Positions 20,940-31,407 are shown, counted from the first letter of the stretch. The stretch is 64,000 nt of DNA from Aureococcus anophagefferens (GCF_000186865.1 NW_008705573.1:64373-128372); one strand, 5' to 3'. The notes: generated from the letters alone by a model not told the origin. Translations and numbers: made by a program.

Positions 20940-21689
20940 CTAGAGGTAGGAGGCCATGTGGAAGAAGACGCCGTCGATGCCCGGGCGCGCGAGCTTGACG
21001 ACGACGTCCGCGCCGTCGACGTCGCCCGCGTGCGTCTCGTAGTATTTGCGGCGGCAGAGCAGGAGCGGGAGCATGACGGCGCGGCGCCGCGCGCGCTCGC
21101 GCGCGCGTTCGACGCTTCCGAAGAGCGCGGCCCAGTGCGCGAGGGGCTTGGTGACGAGGCGCTCGGGCAGGTCGCGGCGGTAGGCGGCCTCGACGTCCGG
21201 CAGGAGCGCGGCGAGCGAGGGCTCGTCGTCGCCGAAGGCCGCCGGCAGTTTCAGCAGCTCGCCGTCGGGCCAGTCCGCGGCGCGCTCCATGGCGAAGTCG
21301 ATGTGGGGCACGGACTCGTCCGGGCCGTAGGGCTCCCGGAGGCCCTGGTCCGCGTCCGCCGTCGCGACGCAGGCGCCGGCCATCATCGCGCACGCGACCA
21401 GGCCGGCGTACTGCCGCGGCGGCAGCGCGTTCTCGAAGGGCAACGCGATGGTGCGGAAGACTTCGTAGGCGCGCGGCGCGCGCGCGGCGCGCCAGCGCTC
21501 CAGGGCGCGCAGCTCGCGCGCGTGCATCGTCGCGCTCTCGACGCGCGGCGGCCAGCGCTTGACGACGCGCACGAGCTCCGTCAGGTCGTCCTCGGACGGC
21601 GCGTGGGCCATGACCACCTCGCAGCCGAAGGACACGGGCGCGACGCAGTAGCGCACCATGCACGTGCAGGATTCCTCGACGGTGGCCAT
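20940..21689 (-). CDS. Hypothetical protein, 249 aa
   Basis: Start ATG 21689 (MATVEESCTCMVRYCVAPV) is chosen over an upstream Met at 21773 because the upstream residues read through a repeat-rich leader. The protein is mostly helical, with Trp/Arg-rich helices (LERWRAARAPRAYEVF; VERARERARRRAVML), two Cys near the N-terminus and VFFHMASYL at the end. No signal peptide, membrane segment or known motif is visible. I do not recognise the family. It converges on the coiled-coil gene with 57 bp between stops and diverges from the oxidase gene at 21924. Confidence 0.6.
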   Translation of the reverse strand: MATVEESCTCMVRYCVAPVSFGCEVVMAHAPSEDDLTELVRVVKRWPPRVESATMHARELRALERWRAARAPRAYEVFRTIALPFENALPPRQYAGLVACAMMAGACVATADADQGLREPYGPDESVPHIDFAMERAADWPDGELLKLPAAFGDDEPSLAALLPDVEAAYRRDLPERLVTKPLAHWAALFGSVERARERARRRAVMLPLLLCRRKYYETHAGDVDGADVVVKLARPGIDGVFFHMASYL

Positions 21690-21923
21690 GTGCACCGATG
21701 TAGCCTCTGGACGATATGGACACCAGACTGCAGGCTCTGGCAGGTCACACCGAGGCTCGTGCAACGTTAACATTAATGGGCTGCTTCAGTGCAACGTTGG
21801 CGCGCGTAATTGGCTGAACCCCACACACACACGGCTGTGGCGCAAGCTCTTATGTGGCTCCTTTTCCAGGGCTGGGAGTAGGACCACACACCCGTTCGTA
21901 GCCCTCGTCACGCTCGTTAACAT

Positions 21924-24575
21924 ATGGACGTCGTCCTCCTCCTCCGCCTCTGCGGCAGCGCCGTCTTCACGACGCTGGGCTACGTGGGCCACGCCTGGTT
22001 CAAGGCGTCGGACTACAACCAGAAGGCGCGCCACGACGAGTGGACGACCTGCGCGGGGTACACGGTCCAGGAGTTCGTCGGCGTCGCCCTCGCGACGTTC
22101 GGCTTCCCGCTGGCCTGGGTCTGCGTCGTCGGCCTCTCCATCAACGTCGCGAAGCGCCGCCGGGGCCCGCTCGGCGAGCCGCGGTTCAAGCTCCCCGCGC
22201 TCGCGGGCCTCGCGGCCGCGGCCGCGGCCGGCGCCATCTCCGCCTGGGCCGACGCGTCGGACGTGCTGCGCTGCGGCGTCGTCGGCTGCTACCGGCTGAC
22301 GGACGCGGACCTGGCCGAAGCCGGCCCGTCGGCGTACGCCGTCACGATGGGCGTCTTCCTCGTCGTCGCCTGCGCCTTAATCGCCCTCCTGAACCTCAAG
22401 CTCCTCGCGACGGCGGCCCGGGCGGCCTGGACGGGGCCGAAGGTGACCGCGGGCGACGACGCGCACGACGCGCTCGTCGGCGGCATCGAGTGCTCGCTCG
22501 AGCGGTCGCTGTTGCACAGCGAGGACTACAGCACCAACCACACCAGGTCCATCCCGCTGCCGTCGCCGCGCCGCGCGAAGCTCAAGACCGTTGGATGGAC
22601 GTTGTTCCTCCTCGGCGTCCTCGCGTCCCTCGCGTTCCTGACGACGGTCCTGCCCAACGGCTGGGAGGCGCTCACCGCCGCGAAGCTCAAGGCCTACGCG
22701 GCCGCGGGCAAGTCGTCGTCGAACGCGCCCGAGGGCGACGGCGCCCGCACGGCCGAGGCCTGGTTCACGACGACCTTCAAGGTCCTGAAGCCCGGCGGCG
22801 CGGGCGGCCAGGGCCGCCTCGTCGCCAAGGTCTACCCCGACGTTTTGATGTACTACGCGTTCCTCGCCGCCTTAGCCGTCGTCGCCTGCCTCGCGAACGT
22901 CTTCCCGCACTCGCTCGGGCGCCTCCTCAAGCGCCGCTTCCGCGTCCCCGGCCCCTTCGCGATCAAGGTGCCCGCGGCGAATCCGGACAACAAGGCCCGG
23001 CCGCCGCCGCCCGTCGTGCTCGCGTCCGTCGGCGGCGAGTGCTACTCCGTCGGCGTCTTGGTCGTGCTCGCGTGCTTCGCCGCGCTGCTCACGTGCTATG
23101 CGCGCTACTGGTTCGTGGACCACTGGTACCACAACAAGCCGTCGGCGAACTCCGTCTTCGAGACGCGCGCGCGCGCGACGGGCCAGCTCGCGAACCTCGG
23201 CCTCGCGCTCCTGCTCTTGCCCGTGGCGCGCCACAGCGTGCTCAACGAGGCCTTCGGCGTCGCCTGGGAGCAGGCGCTCTTCGCGCACATCTACGTCGGC
23301 TACGCGACGCTGCTGTTATTCGTCGTCCACGCGTGCTGCTGGTACAAGGTCTACGCGGAAAATAACATCTTCCCGGACGATATTCTCGAAGTGCCCATGT
23401 ACTACCCGCTCAACGGCCAGCCCAAGAGCCACGGCCGCTGCGCGGACAACTGGACCGTGCCCCTCGCCACGATTACCGTCTTCGCCGCCCTGGTCTGCAT
23501 GGGCGTGCTGGCGCACTACGAGGTGCGCCGGCGGAACTTCGAGGCTTTTTATTATGCGCACCACGTCTTCCTCGCCATCTACGCCACGGCGCTCTGGCAC
23601 GCGGCGAGCTGCTGGTATTTCGTGCTCGGCGGCCTCGCGCACTGGGCCGTCGACCACGTTTTACGCACCTCGAAAGCCGCGGACGCGTGGCACGTGCGCG
23701 TCCTGGAGCCGCGCGCGGACGGCGTCGTCCACGTCGAGGCCGAGCCGGCGGCCGGGCGCGTCTTCGCCTACGCGCCGGGCCAGTACGCGTTCCTCGCGTT
23801 CCACGACGTCTCGTCCCTCGAGTGGCACCCGTTCACGCTCTCCGCGGCGCCCTCGGACGCGCGCGCCTCGAACCGGATCGCCTTCGACGTCAAGGCCATG
23901 GTCGTGCCCGGCGGCAAGCCCACGTTCACGGAGAAGTTGAGGACGCTCGCGAGCCGCGTCGCCGACGGCGCCGTCGACGCGAAAAGTTTGCGGATCGCGG
24001 TGGACGGGCCCCACGGCGCGGCCTTCGACGAGCGGGCCCACGACGACATTTTACTGGTCGCGGGCGGCATCGGCGTCACGCCCTGCCACGCCATCTTCCG
24101 CGAGTTGTACCGCCGCGCGGCGGACGACGCCGACGGCGCGCTCGACCCGGAGGCCGACGGCGCGCCCCGCGGGTCCGCGGCGTCGTCGGGCGGCCGCCGC
24201 GACGGGTCTCTCGTGAAGCCCGACGGGCCGGGCCGCGTCACGCTCCTCTGGGTCGTCCGCGACCGCAGCGTCCTCGAGCTCTTCGCGCCGACGCTCCGCG
24301 CGGCGGCGAACGACGACCTCGGCGGCCGCTTCTGCCTCAAGCTCTTCGTCGACAGCGAGCGCGGTCGGGACCACTGGGGCAGCGGCGACGCGCACAAGGG
24401 CATCCCCTTCGCCCACGGCCGGCCGGACTGCGTCCGGGCCATCGACGACGTCGCGCGCGGCGGCGCCGCGCGGCCCCACGTCTTCGTCTGCGGACCGCCG
24501 GGCCTCTCCGCGGCGTGCTCCGCGGCGTGCCTCGACCGCGGCGTCGACTTCCACTCCGAGGTCTTCGCGTTTTAA
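21924..24575 (+). CDS. Ferric reductase / NADPH oxidase-like transmembrane flavocytochrome
   Basis: 883 residues. Moves electrons from NADPH through FAD and two hemes across a membrane, to ferric iron or oxygen. An extra N-terminal membrane bundle comes first (about residues 1-250, including GYVGHAWF and TMGVFLVVACALIALLNL). The ferric-reductase heme-binding core follows (AHIYVGYATLLLFVVHACCW; YAHHVFLAIYATALWHAA supply paired His). The FAD site HPFTLSAAP and the NADPH-binding VAGGIGVTPCHAIF and VFVCGPPGL follow in order, ending SEVFAF as in NOX/FRE enzymes. There are no EF-hands. The extended N-terminus is unusual for yeast-type FRE. It is probably at the plasma membrane or vacuole for iron uptake; NOX activity cannot be excluded. 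The stop lies 7 bp from the next gene's stop. Confidence 0.85.
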   Translation: MDVVLLLRLCGSAVFTTLGYVGHAWFKASDYNQKARHDEWTTCAGYTVQEFVGVALATFGFPLAWVCVVGLSINVAKRRRGPLGEPRFKLPALAGLAAAAAAGAISAWADASDVLRCGVVGCYRLTDADLAEAGPSAYAVTMGVFLVVACALIALLNLKLLATAARAAWTGPKVTAGDDAHDALVGGIECSLERSLLHSEDYSTNHTRSIPLPSPRRAKLKTVGWTLFLLGVLASLAFLTTVLPNGWEALTAAKLKAYAAAGKSSSNAPEGDGARTAEAWFTTTFKVLKPGGAGGQGRLVAKVYPDVLMYYAFLAALAVVACLANVFPHSLGRLLKRRFRVPGPFAIKVPAANPDNKARPPPPVVLASVGGECYSVGVLVVLACFAALLTCYARYWFVDHWYHNKPSANSVFETRARATGQLANLGLALLLLPVARHSVLNEAFGVAWEQALFAHIYVGYATLLLFVVHACCWYKVYAENNIFPDDILEVPMYYPLNGQPKSHGRCADNWTVPLATITVFAALVCMGVLAHYEVRRRNFEAFYYAHHVFLAIYATALWHAASCWYFVLGGLAHWAVDHVLRTSKAADAWHVRVLEPRADGVVHVEAEPAAGRVFAYAPGQYAFLAFHDVSSLEWHPFTLSAAPSDARASNRIAFDVKAMVVPGGKPTFTEKLRTLASRVADGAVDAKSLRIAVDGPHGAAFDERAHDDILLVAGGIGVTPCHAIFRELYRRAADDADGALDPEADGAPRGSAASSGGRRDGSLVKPDGPGRVTLLWVVRDRSVLELFAPTLRAAANDDLGGRFCLKLFVDSERGRDHWGSGDAHKGIPFAHGRPDCVRAIDDVARGGAARPHVFVCGPPGLSAACSAACLDRGVDFHSEVFAF

Positions 24576-24582
24576 CGGGATT

Positions 24583-24771
24583 TTACTTGGGGAGCAGCTT
24601 GGGCACCTGGAAGCCCTTGCCCTTGCTGAGCTTGGAGAAGAGCGTCTTGCTGTAGCCGCCGCCCTTGCGGCCCCGCGGCTTCTTCGGCGCGGCGCCGTCG
24701 TCGTCGTCGTCGCTGCCGAGCCGCGGCGACAGCACCGGCGCCTTGACGAGGCGCCGCCGCCGCGGCTCCGG

Positions 24772-24802
<31 letters not shown>

Positions 24803-26130
24803 GCGGCGCGCGACCGCGGCGACCGCCGCGGCGACGGCGCGGCGTCGGCCGCGGCGGCCGCGGGCGCGTCGGCGTCGCCCTCGACGGAGCGGCGCGGCGA
24901 CCGGCGCGGCGTCGCGTCCGCGGGCTTGGCCGCCTTCTTGGCCGCCGCCGCGGGCTTGGCCGCCGCGGGCTTGGCCGCCGCCGCGGGCTTGGCCGCCGCC
25001 GCGGGCTTGGCCGCCGCGGGCTTGGCGGCCTTCTTGGCCGCCGCCGCGGGCTTGGCCGCGCCGGGCTTCTTGGCCGGCGCCGCGGGCTTCTCGGCCGGCG
25101 CGGCGCCGTCGCCGGCGCCGTCGCCGGCGCCGTCGCCGGCGCCGGCGAGCGCGACCTGCGACTTGCGCACGGAGACGATCGCCGCGTCGCCGTCGAGCTG
25201 GACCTTGGTCCAGGCGACGTTGCGGTCGACGACGACGCCGCAGCGGCCCGCGTGCTTGCCCTCGGACACGCGGACGCGGTCCCGCACGGCGAGCTCGCCG
25301 GCCTTGGCGGGCTTGGCGGGCTTCGCGGCGGGCTTCGCCGCGGGCGCGTCGTCCTCCTCCGCGGCGACGAGGCCCGCGACGATGGCGATGGACGGGTCCT
25401 CCTCCTCCGCCTCCGCGGGCGCGGCGGCGGCGGCGGCGGCGGCCTTCTTGCCGCGCGGCGACCGCCGCGACGGCGCGTCGGGCGCCTTGCGCGCCGCCTT
25501 GGGCTTGGGCTTGGGCTGGCACCGCAGCGCCTCGTCGTCGTCGTCCTTGGACGCGGCGTGCGCGACGGCGGCGACGTTGTCCTCGTTGTCGTCCGCGAGG
25601 AGGAAGTCGCCGTCGTCGAAGCCCGGCGCGGCCGCGCCGTCGTCCGCGGGCGCGACGTACTGCTGCGTGTCCTCCTCCTCCGGCGGCGGCGCGGCCGCCT
25701 CGTCGTCGTCGTCGTCCTGGTCCTCCGGCGCGGCCTCCTTCGCCTCGGACGCCGGCGCGGCCTTGTGCGCGTCCTCCTGCGCGAGCGACGCGGCGCGCGC
25801 GGCGCGGAGCTGCTCGCGCGCCGCGCGCTTCCGCGCGGCCGCGGCGTCCTCCTCGCGCTGCCGCTTGCGCTCCTCCTTCTCGCGCTGCCGCCGGCGCTTC
25901 TCCGCGCGCTCCTCGGCCCCGCGCCGGTCCTGCGCCGCGCGCTTCTTCGCCGTGACGACCGGCTCGACGGACAGTTTCGCCGCCTCCTTGCGGATCGCCG
26001 CGACGCGCTTGGCGCGCGCCTCGTGGGCGCGCTCCGCCGCGGCCTGCTCGCGCAGGAGCGCGTCGACCTCCTTCGTGAGCTGCCGCGACGCCTTGGAAGG
26101 CTTGAATAGTTGGAACTTTTTGGCACTCAT
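24583..26130 (-). CDS. KOW-motif protein with histone H1-like Lys/Ala/Pro repeats
   Basis: Start ATG 26130 (MSAKKFQLFKPSKASR), 515 residues; the longer open frame is not needed. The N-terminal third is a basic coiled coil (AEKRRRQREKEERKRQREED), followed by an acidic stretch. A KOW-like fold sits at about residues 265-315 (VRDRVRVSEGKHAGRCGVVV ... VSVRKSQVALA). KOW modules bind RNA or ribosomal/transcription complexes. The C-terminal half has AAKPAAA/KKAAKPA repeats like a linker-histone tail, SPRRSPR phosphorylation-type motifs, an EPEPEP run and a conserved-looking YSKTLFSKLSKGKGF end. It is likely a nuclear chromatin or transcription-elongation factor. It resembles SPT5-associated or H1-like proteins but matches neither fully. 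Converges on the oxidase with a 7-bp gap. Confidence 0.7.
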
Positions 26131-26260
26131 CGTCTCGAGGACGTTCAAATTTGCCGCAACGATGGGTTCGACCAGAGCGCTCCCTAATCGGGGAGCCGGC
26201 AGCTCTCTCTGAAGGCGGCCGCCGCGACGCTGCCGCGCCATGCGCCTCGACACGCGGTCC

Positions 26261-27130
26261 ATGCCGGGCCACCTCTTCCAGTAGTACGCGCCGGGCCGCC
26301 AGGCCTTCGCGTCGCAGCCGCCGCCCTTCGCGCGCTGCGCGATCCTCGTCGGCGGCTTGAGCGACGGCATGCTCGCCTGCCCCTACGCGCCGGCGCTGAC
26401 GGACGCGCTCGCGAAGGAGGGCTGGGCCACCGTGCAGCCGCTGTTGCGCACGAGCCACCTCCAGTTCGGCTTCGGGTCGCTAGACGGCGACGCGGAAGAC
26501 CTCGACGCGCTCCTGGAGTACCTCGGAGACGGCGTCGAGTGCGCGCTCGTCGGCCACAGCACGGGGTCGCAGCTCGCGGCGCACTACGTCCGCAAGGGCG
26601 GCCGCGTGAGGCACTGCGTGCTCCAGGCGGGCGTCTCGGACCGCGAGACGGACGACGCCGACGAGCTCGCGCGGCGGCAGCCCCGGCTCGAGCGGGCGGC
26701 GGCGCTCGTCGCGGAGGGCAAGGGCGACGAGTTCCTGCCGCGGGCGTCGCACTGGGCGCCCATGACCGCGCAGCGCTACCTCGATTTGCACGCGGTCGGC
26801 GGCAAGGACGACTACTTCTCGTCGGATTTGAGCGACGCGGCGATGGCGGAGCTCTACGAGGGCTGGGACCGGGGCGTGGGCTGCCTCGTGGCCTACAGCG
26901 GCGCCGACGAGTACGCGCCGCCGTCCGTGGACAAGGCCGCGCTCGTGAAGCGAATTTGCGGCTTCGCGTCCGCGAACAACGCCGCGCGCGTCGTCGGCCT
27001 CGTGATCCCCAGCGCGAACCACAACCTCTCCGCGGACGCGGGCGCCGCGGCGACCTTCGTCGACGCCGTCGTCGCGTTCCTCACGGGCGGCGCCGTCGCG
27101 GGCGCCGTCTTCGATAGTAGCGGCAGGTAA
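26261..27130 (+). CDS. DUF1749-type alpha/beta hydrolase with an early in-frame TAG
   Basis: The body from 26285 reads YAPGRQAFASQ, AILVGGLSDGM, LVGHSTGSQLAAHY (nucleophile Ser in GHSTG), CLVAYSGADEY (acid) and SANHNLS (His), the order of the DUF1749/UPF0613 hydrolase family. About 281 residues remain from there. Upstream in the same frame, ATG 26261 encodes MPGHLFQ directly before TAG (26282-26284). GHLFQ then YAP fits the usual family start, so the TAG looks inserted: CAGTAGTAC contains a repeated AGT triplet. Options are a recent lesion, an assembly slip, readthrough, or an unseen upstream exon spliced at CAGTAG. The substrate is unknown; such enzymes may be esterases. Confidence 0.65.
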
Positions 27131-27152
27131 CGCAAGACTGAGACCAGTAAGG

Positions 27153-27923
27153 TTAGGACCAGCGCGGCGCGGGCGCGGCGTCGTCGCGCTGGAGCCAGGT
27201 TGCGTACGCGGCGAAGCGCTCCGCGTACTGCGGCGCGTCGCAATCGCACGAATTCAGAAAGGCCACGGACGACGCGTCGAGCAGGACCCGCGCGCAGTGG
27301 TACGCGTAGGAGCTGTCGCAGGCGTAGCCGCCGCCGCCGCCCGCGGCGGCGCCGCGCTTCCACGCGGCCAACGCGGAGGCCTGGTCGTCGGTCAGGTGGA
27401 CGCAGCCGTTGCCGAGCGCGTCGGCCTCGCGCCGGAGCGCCTCGCGGACGCGGTACTTGCTAGACCAGAGCGCGTTTCCGGCCGCGGCCGCGTCGACGAC
27501 GAAGACGGTCAGCGGCGCGTCGCGCCGCCAGGTGAGCGCGGCCTTCCACCTGGCGCCGGCGTGCGGGCCCTCCGGCGGGCCCTCGGGCAGCGGGCTCTCG
27601 CCGTACCAACAGTTGCTCTCGAGCCACGCTTCGCCGAAGTAGAGCGCCATGCACGTGGCCACGGCGCCGCGCCTTCCGACGTCGACCTCGCGCGCGTGCA
27701 GGACCGTCCCGCCGCAGTCCTCGATCCAGGCCCGGGCCTTGTGCGCCAGCGCGTGCGCCGTCGGCCAGACGGTGACGACGACGGCCGACGGCGACGCGCG
27801 GCAGAAGGCGAGCGCTTCTCCATCGGTGGACATCGCCATGTGTAAGGGCGCGCGTACGCGATGTGCGCGCAGCGAGCTTGCTGCTGCCAGGAGCACGGGC
27901 CAGAGCAGCGTTTGCAAGCGCAT
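27153..27923 (-). CDS. Hypothetical protein with N-terminal signal sequence, 256 aa
   Basis: Start ATG 27923 (MRLQTLLWPVLLAAASSLRA) gives a clear signal or plastid-type presequence; an in-frame Met at 28043 would put it inside a longer leader and is less likely. The mature part has LYFGEAWLESNCWYGESPLP, TVFVVDAAAAGNALWSSKYR, CVHLTDDQASALAAW and a Gly run before YACDSSYAYHC. Cys residues are plentiful (C-D-C near the end). I do not recognise the family. It converges on the DUF1749 gene with 22 bp between stops. Confidence 0.6.
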   Translation of the reverse strand: MRLQTLLWPVLLAAASSLRAHRVRAPLHMAMSTDGEALAFCRASPSAVVVTVWPTAHALAHKARAWIEDCGGTVLHAREVDVGRRGAVATCMALYFGEAWLESNCWYGESPLPEGPPEGPHAGARWKAALTWRRDAPLTVFVVDAAAAGNALWSSKYRVREALRREADALGNGCVHLTDDQASALAAWKRGAAAGGGGGYACDSSYAYHCARVLLDASSVAFLNSCDCDAPQYAERFAAYATWLQRDDAAPAPRWS

Positions 27924-28044
27924 CAGAAGACACTCACGCAGGCAGTGGAGCGCATCGATGGGGCGCAGGGTGGGAGCTCGCCATGCTCTGGAGCAGTCAG
28001 GCAACTTGAACTTCAACCATGACCTCCAAAATAGACCCATCACA

Positions 28045-31000
28045 TTAGTGGAAGACGGCGAAGGCGCCGGGGTCCTTGGCGTCGTCGTAGGGCTCCGCGG
28101 GCCGCGCGCAGAGCTTGTCCTTGTAGAAGCCCGCGCCGCGCGGCGGCGGCGTCCACTCGGGCTCGTCGTCCTGCGTCCGGAGCCGGGGCCAGTCCGTGGG
28201 CGCGAAGTAGCCGTGGGCGAGCACGGCGCTCGCGGCGAAGCGCTCCGAGGGGTCGAACTTGAGCATGGCGTTGACGAGGGCCGCCGCGTGCTTGCGCTTC
28301 ACGAGCGCGAAGGGCGGCATGAACGGCTTGTACTGCGACGTCACGGCCCGTTTGAAGATGAGCGCCTGGTCCGTCGTCTCGCCCGGGAACTCGACGAAGG
28401 GCGTGGACCCGACGAGGAGCTCGTGGAACAAGCAGCCGGCGGCCCAGACGTCCGCGGACCAGTCGTGGCCGCTCCCGTTGATGATCTCCGGCGAGATGTA
28501 CTCCGCGGTGCCGCACATCGTGTACGTCTTGAAGTGGGCCGTGAGCTCCGCCTCGTCGGCGTCGGTGCGGTAGTAGGGCAGCCGCTTCGCGAACCCAAAG
28601 TCCACGAGCTTCAGGTAGCCGTTCCGCGCGACCATCAGATTCTCCGGCTTGAGGTCGCGGTAGACGATGCCCCGCGCGTGCAGGTGGAAGAGGCACTCGG
28701 CCACGCAGGCGCAGTAGTGCCGCAGCAGGGAATCGCTGGCGTCGCAGAGCGGCGAGTGGTCCTCGAAGCCCGCCTCGTCGGGGTCGTAGAGCACGGACCA
28801 GAGGTCGGGCCCCTCGACGAGCTCGGTGATGAGGTAGACGTGGTCCCGGTCCTGGAAGGCGCCGTAGAGGCCCAAAATGTTGCCGTGGCGCACCGTGCTG
28901 AGCAGCTCGCGCTCGTCTCGGACGTGCGCGACCTGCTTCTTGTCGACGATGCGCCGCTTGGACATCTGCTTGATCGCGACGACGCCGTTGTCCGCCTTGG
29001 CGACCGCGTCGGCCTTGGCCTCGCCCGCGCCGTCCCTGAGCCGCGCGCGGAGCACGCTGCCGTAGGTGCCCTCGCCCAGGAGGTACTCGACGGCGAAGTC
29101 GCCGAGCGTGAACTGCGGCGCGGGCGTCGCCGGCCGGTCCGCGCCCGGCGGCGCCCGCGCGTCGTCGAGGCTCCGCGACAGCGGCGACGGGCTCTTGCGC
29201 GCGCCGGGCCGCTCCCCGAGGTGCTCCTCGAAGGTCGCCACGGCGAAGGCGTGGCCGCGGCAGCCCCCGAGGCCCGCGCGCGCCGTCGTCGCCGCGACGA
29301 CGCCCTCGCAGTCGTCGCCCTTGGCGCGCCGCGCGGCCGCGCGGAGCGCGCGCACGCCCAACAACGTGCCCGGCCGGCACAGCACGACGTCGCCGTCGAC
29401 GGACACGTCCTGCGTGTCGACGCCGTCGGGGAAGAGCTCGTCGATCGTCGCCGCGGCGCCGCCGCCGCCGCCGCGCGACACGAGGAGCTCGCCGTCCTCC
29501 ACGAGGAAGCAGGTGTCGACCTCGCGGCCCGGCGCGAAGAGCTCGGCGCCCGGGTGGTACTTGCGGTTCTTCATGGCCTTGGCGAGCAGGTAGATCTGGC
29601 GCCGGCCGAGGCCGTTGAGCGTCGGGATTTTTCGGAGCGCGATCGCGCGTTTCGAGAGGCTCCGCGCGTCCGCGACGGCCGCGAGGGCGCGGAAGCGGTC
29701 CCGCGTCAGGCTCCAGGCGCGGCAGGCGCCGTAGCCCGCCTCGACCGTCGCCGTCGCCGTGCGCCGCTCCGAGTAGAGCAGGGCCAGCTCGCCGACGACG
29801 TCGCCCGGGCCGCAGCGGCCGAGGCACACCTCCGGCGAGTCCGGGTCGTCGTCGAAGTCGTCCGTGTCCTCGAAGCTAAAGGCCCCGCGGCCCGTCGGCG
29901 TCGACGGCCGCGACCGCTGCTGCTCGTGGAAGACGCGGCTCCGCGACACGCGGACGACGCCCGCCTCCAAGACGTAGAGCTCGTCGCCCTTGTCGCCCTC
30001 GCGGAGGAGCACGTCGCCCTCCTCGAAGGTCTCGAGCTCGAAGGCGGCGACGACGGCGTGCATCTGGGAGAACATGGTCGACCCGAGGAAGAACATGTCC
30101 GTGAGCGCGCCGGAGATCAAGGAAAACGTCGCCGCGGGCACCTCCCGGACGGCGCCGTCGTCGCCGAGCAGCCTCGCGTCGTCGCCCGTCGCCGTGGCCT
30201 TCCAGTACATGTTCCGCCGCCGCTTCGCCGTCGTCGCCGCCTCGTCCGCGATGCCCTGCGCGGTGTTGGACCGGCTCAGCCGCCGCGGCGCCGCGTGCGG
30301 CGACGGCGTCCACTCGAAGGCCGCGTGCGTGTTGCCCCGGCGCAGGGACGGCGGGCTCGGGTTCGCCGCGACCGTGTGGCGGCCCGGGTGGTCCTCGTCC
30401 TCGAGGGGCTTGAGCAGGTCGTGGATGTCCTGGAGCGACTGCATCGAGATCTTCCGGCCGCCCTTGGTGGGGACGACGGGCGACGCGGTCGTCGGGCTCC
30501 GCGCGGGCGAGCCCCAGTGGATGGGGCTCCGCGGCCGGTGGCCCGCCGACGACGCCTGGGACCCGGCGCTCGAGTGGGAGCCGCTCGGCGAGTCGGGCAC
30601 CTCCGAGAGCCGCGGCGCGCCGCCGGCGCGCATCGCGTTGGACCGGCTCGGCGCCGCGCCGTCGGGCTTGAGGGACCGATGCGTCGTCTGGGGCGTCCAG
30701 AGCACGGACCCGTCGCGCGCGAACTGGCGGCCCTTGAGCTCGAAGCGGTCGATGCGGCTCTCGACGGACCGCTTGCCCGCGCGGCCCGTCGGGCTCCGGT
30801 CGCGCGACGCGCGGCCCGTCGGGCTCCGGTCCCGCGACGCGCGGCGCACGGGCGAGTCGTCGCTCCACTCGCCGGACTTGCGCGGCAGCGTCGGCGAGCA
30901 GAGGGACGCGCCGAGGCCGCGCGTCTCGATCGCGAGCGCGGGCTTGGCCGCGCCGGACGCGGCGCGCTGGACGCGCTTCTGGGCGTTGGCGTCGAAGGAC

Positions 31001-31176
31001 TCCTTGCGCCGGTCGCCGCGCGCCGTCGGCGAGTCCTCGACGACGACGCCGCTCAGGGACCGCGACGCCGCCGGCGCCGTCGACGACCCGTGGACGGCGG
31101 CGGCCGGCGGCGCGTCCGCTCGCAGGTCGCCCGTCGACTTGTGGTTCTTGCGCTGCCCGGACACGGCCGAGCCCAT
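28045..31176 (-). CDS. cGMP/cyclic-nucleotide-dependent protein kinase (PKG-like)
   Basis: Start ATG 31176 (MGSAVSGQ...), a plausible N-myristoylation site; 1043 residues. The first about 380 residues are Ser/Arg-rich and disordered, with two adjacent copies of ASRDRSPTGR. Two cyclic-nucleotide-binding domains follow. CNB-A has the phosphate-binding cassette GELALLYSERRTAT; the second is degenerate (no clean GE-R cassette). The kinase domain (about residues 700-960) has LGEGTYGSV, VAIKQMSKRR, YRDLKPENL, DFGFAK and GTAEYISPE, and an AGC-type C-terminal tail with the next hydrophobic segment. Stramenopiles and ciliates use such kinases in cGMP or cAMP signalling; the ligand is unknown. The degenerate second domain may leave one regulatory site. 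Confidence 0.9.
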   Translation of the reverse strand: MGSAVSGQRKNHKSTGDLRADAPPAAAVHGSSTAPAASRSLSGVVVEDSPTARGDRRKESFDANAQKRVQRAASGAAKPALAIETRGLGASLCSPTLPRKSGEWSDDSPVRRASRDRSPTGRASRDRSPTGRAGKRSVESRIDRFELKGRQFARDGSVLWTPQTTHRSLKPDGAAPSRSNAMRAGGAPRLSEVPDSPSGSHSSAGSQASSAGHRPRSPIHWGSPARSPTTASPVVPTKGGRKISMQSLQDIHDLLKPLEDEDHPGRHTVAANPSPPSLRRGNTHAAFEWTPSPHAAPRRLSRSNTAQGIADEAATTAKRRRNMYWKATATGDDARLLGDDGAVREVPAATFSLISGALTDMFFLGSTMFSQMHAVVAAFELETFEEGDVLLREGDKGDELYVLEAGVVRVSRSRVFHEQQRSRPSTPTGRGAFSFEDTDDFDDDPDSPEVCLGRCGPGDVVGELALLYSERRTATATVEAGYGACRAWSLTRDRFRALAAVADARSLSKRAIALRKIPTLNGLGRRQIYLLAKAMKNRKYHPGAELFAPGREVDTCFLVEDGELLVSRGGGGGAAATIDELFPDGVDTQDVSVDGDVVLCRPGTLLGVRALRAAARRAKGDDCEGVVAATTARAGLGGCRGHAFAVATFEEHLGERPGARKSPSPLSRSLDDARAPPGADRPATPAPQFTLGDFAVEYLLGEGTYGSVLRARLRDGAGEAKADAVAKADNGVVAIKQMSKRRIVDKKQVAHVRDERELLSTVRHGNILGLYGAFQDRDHVYLITELVEGPDLWSVLYDPDEAGFEDHSPLCDASDSLLRHYCACVAECLFHLHARGIVYRDLKPENLMVARNGYLKLVDFGFAKRLPYYRTDADEAELTAHFKTYTMCGTAEYISPEIINGSGHDWSADVWAAGCLFHELLVGSTPFVEFPGETTDQALIFKRAVTSQYKPFMPPFALVKRKHAAALVNAMLKFDPSERFAASAVLAHGYFAPTDWPRLRTQDDEPEWTPPPRGAGFYKDKLCARPAEPYDDAKDPGAFAVFH

Positions 31177-31407
31177 GCTCCGGCCCTCCCCCGGGGCCGG
31201 GGGCCCCGAAACCGCTGGTCCTCGGCGGCCTACGCCTCGCAAAAGAGAGGCATTGCTCCGCGGAGTGGGCAGCCCGGAAGCACTTCAATGTGGGAAGGGA
31301 TCCCTAGGTTGCATATTCATATTCAATAAAACTTCACCTCGAAGTGGTTGCACTGCTTTTTGGAGGCTGCGCCAGCGAGCTGAGGCGGCGCTCTCGCAGC
31401 CGACGCC

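Noticed and set aside
27649..31329. 1226-codon open frame on the plus strand
   Set aside because: It lies antisense to the clear PKG-like kinase, has Arg/Ala-rich shadow composition, and holds no domain; long antisense frames are expected in such GC-rich DNA.
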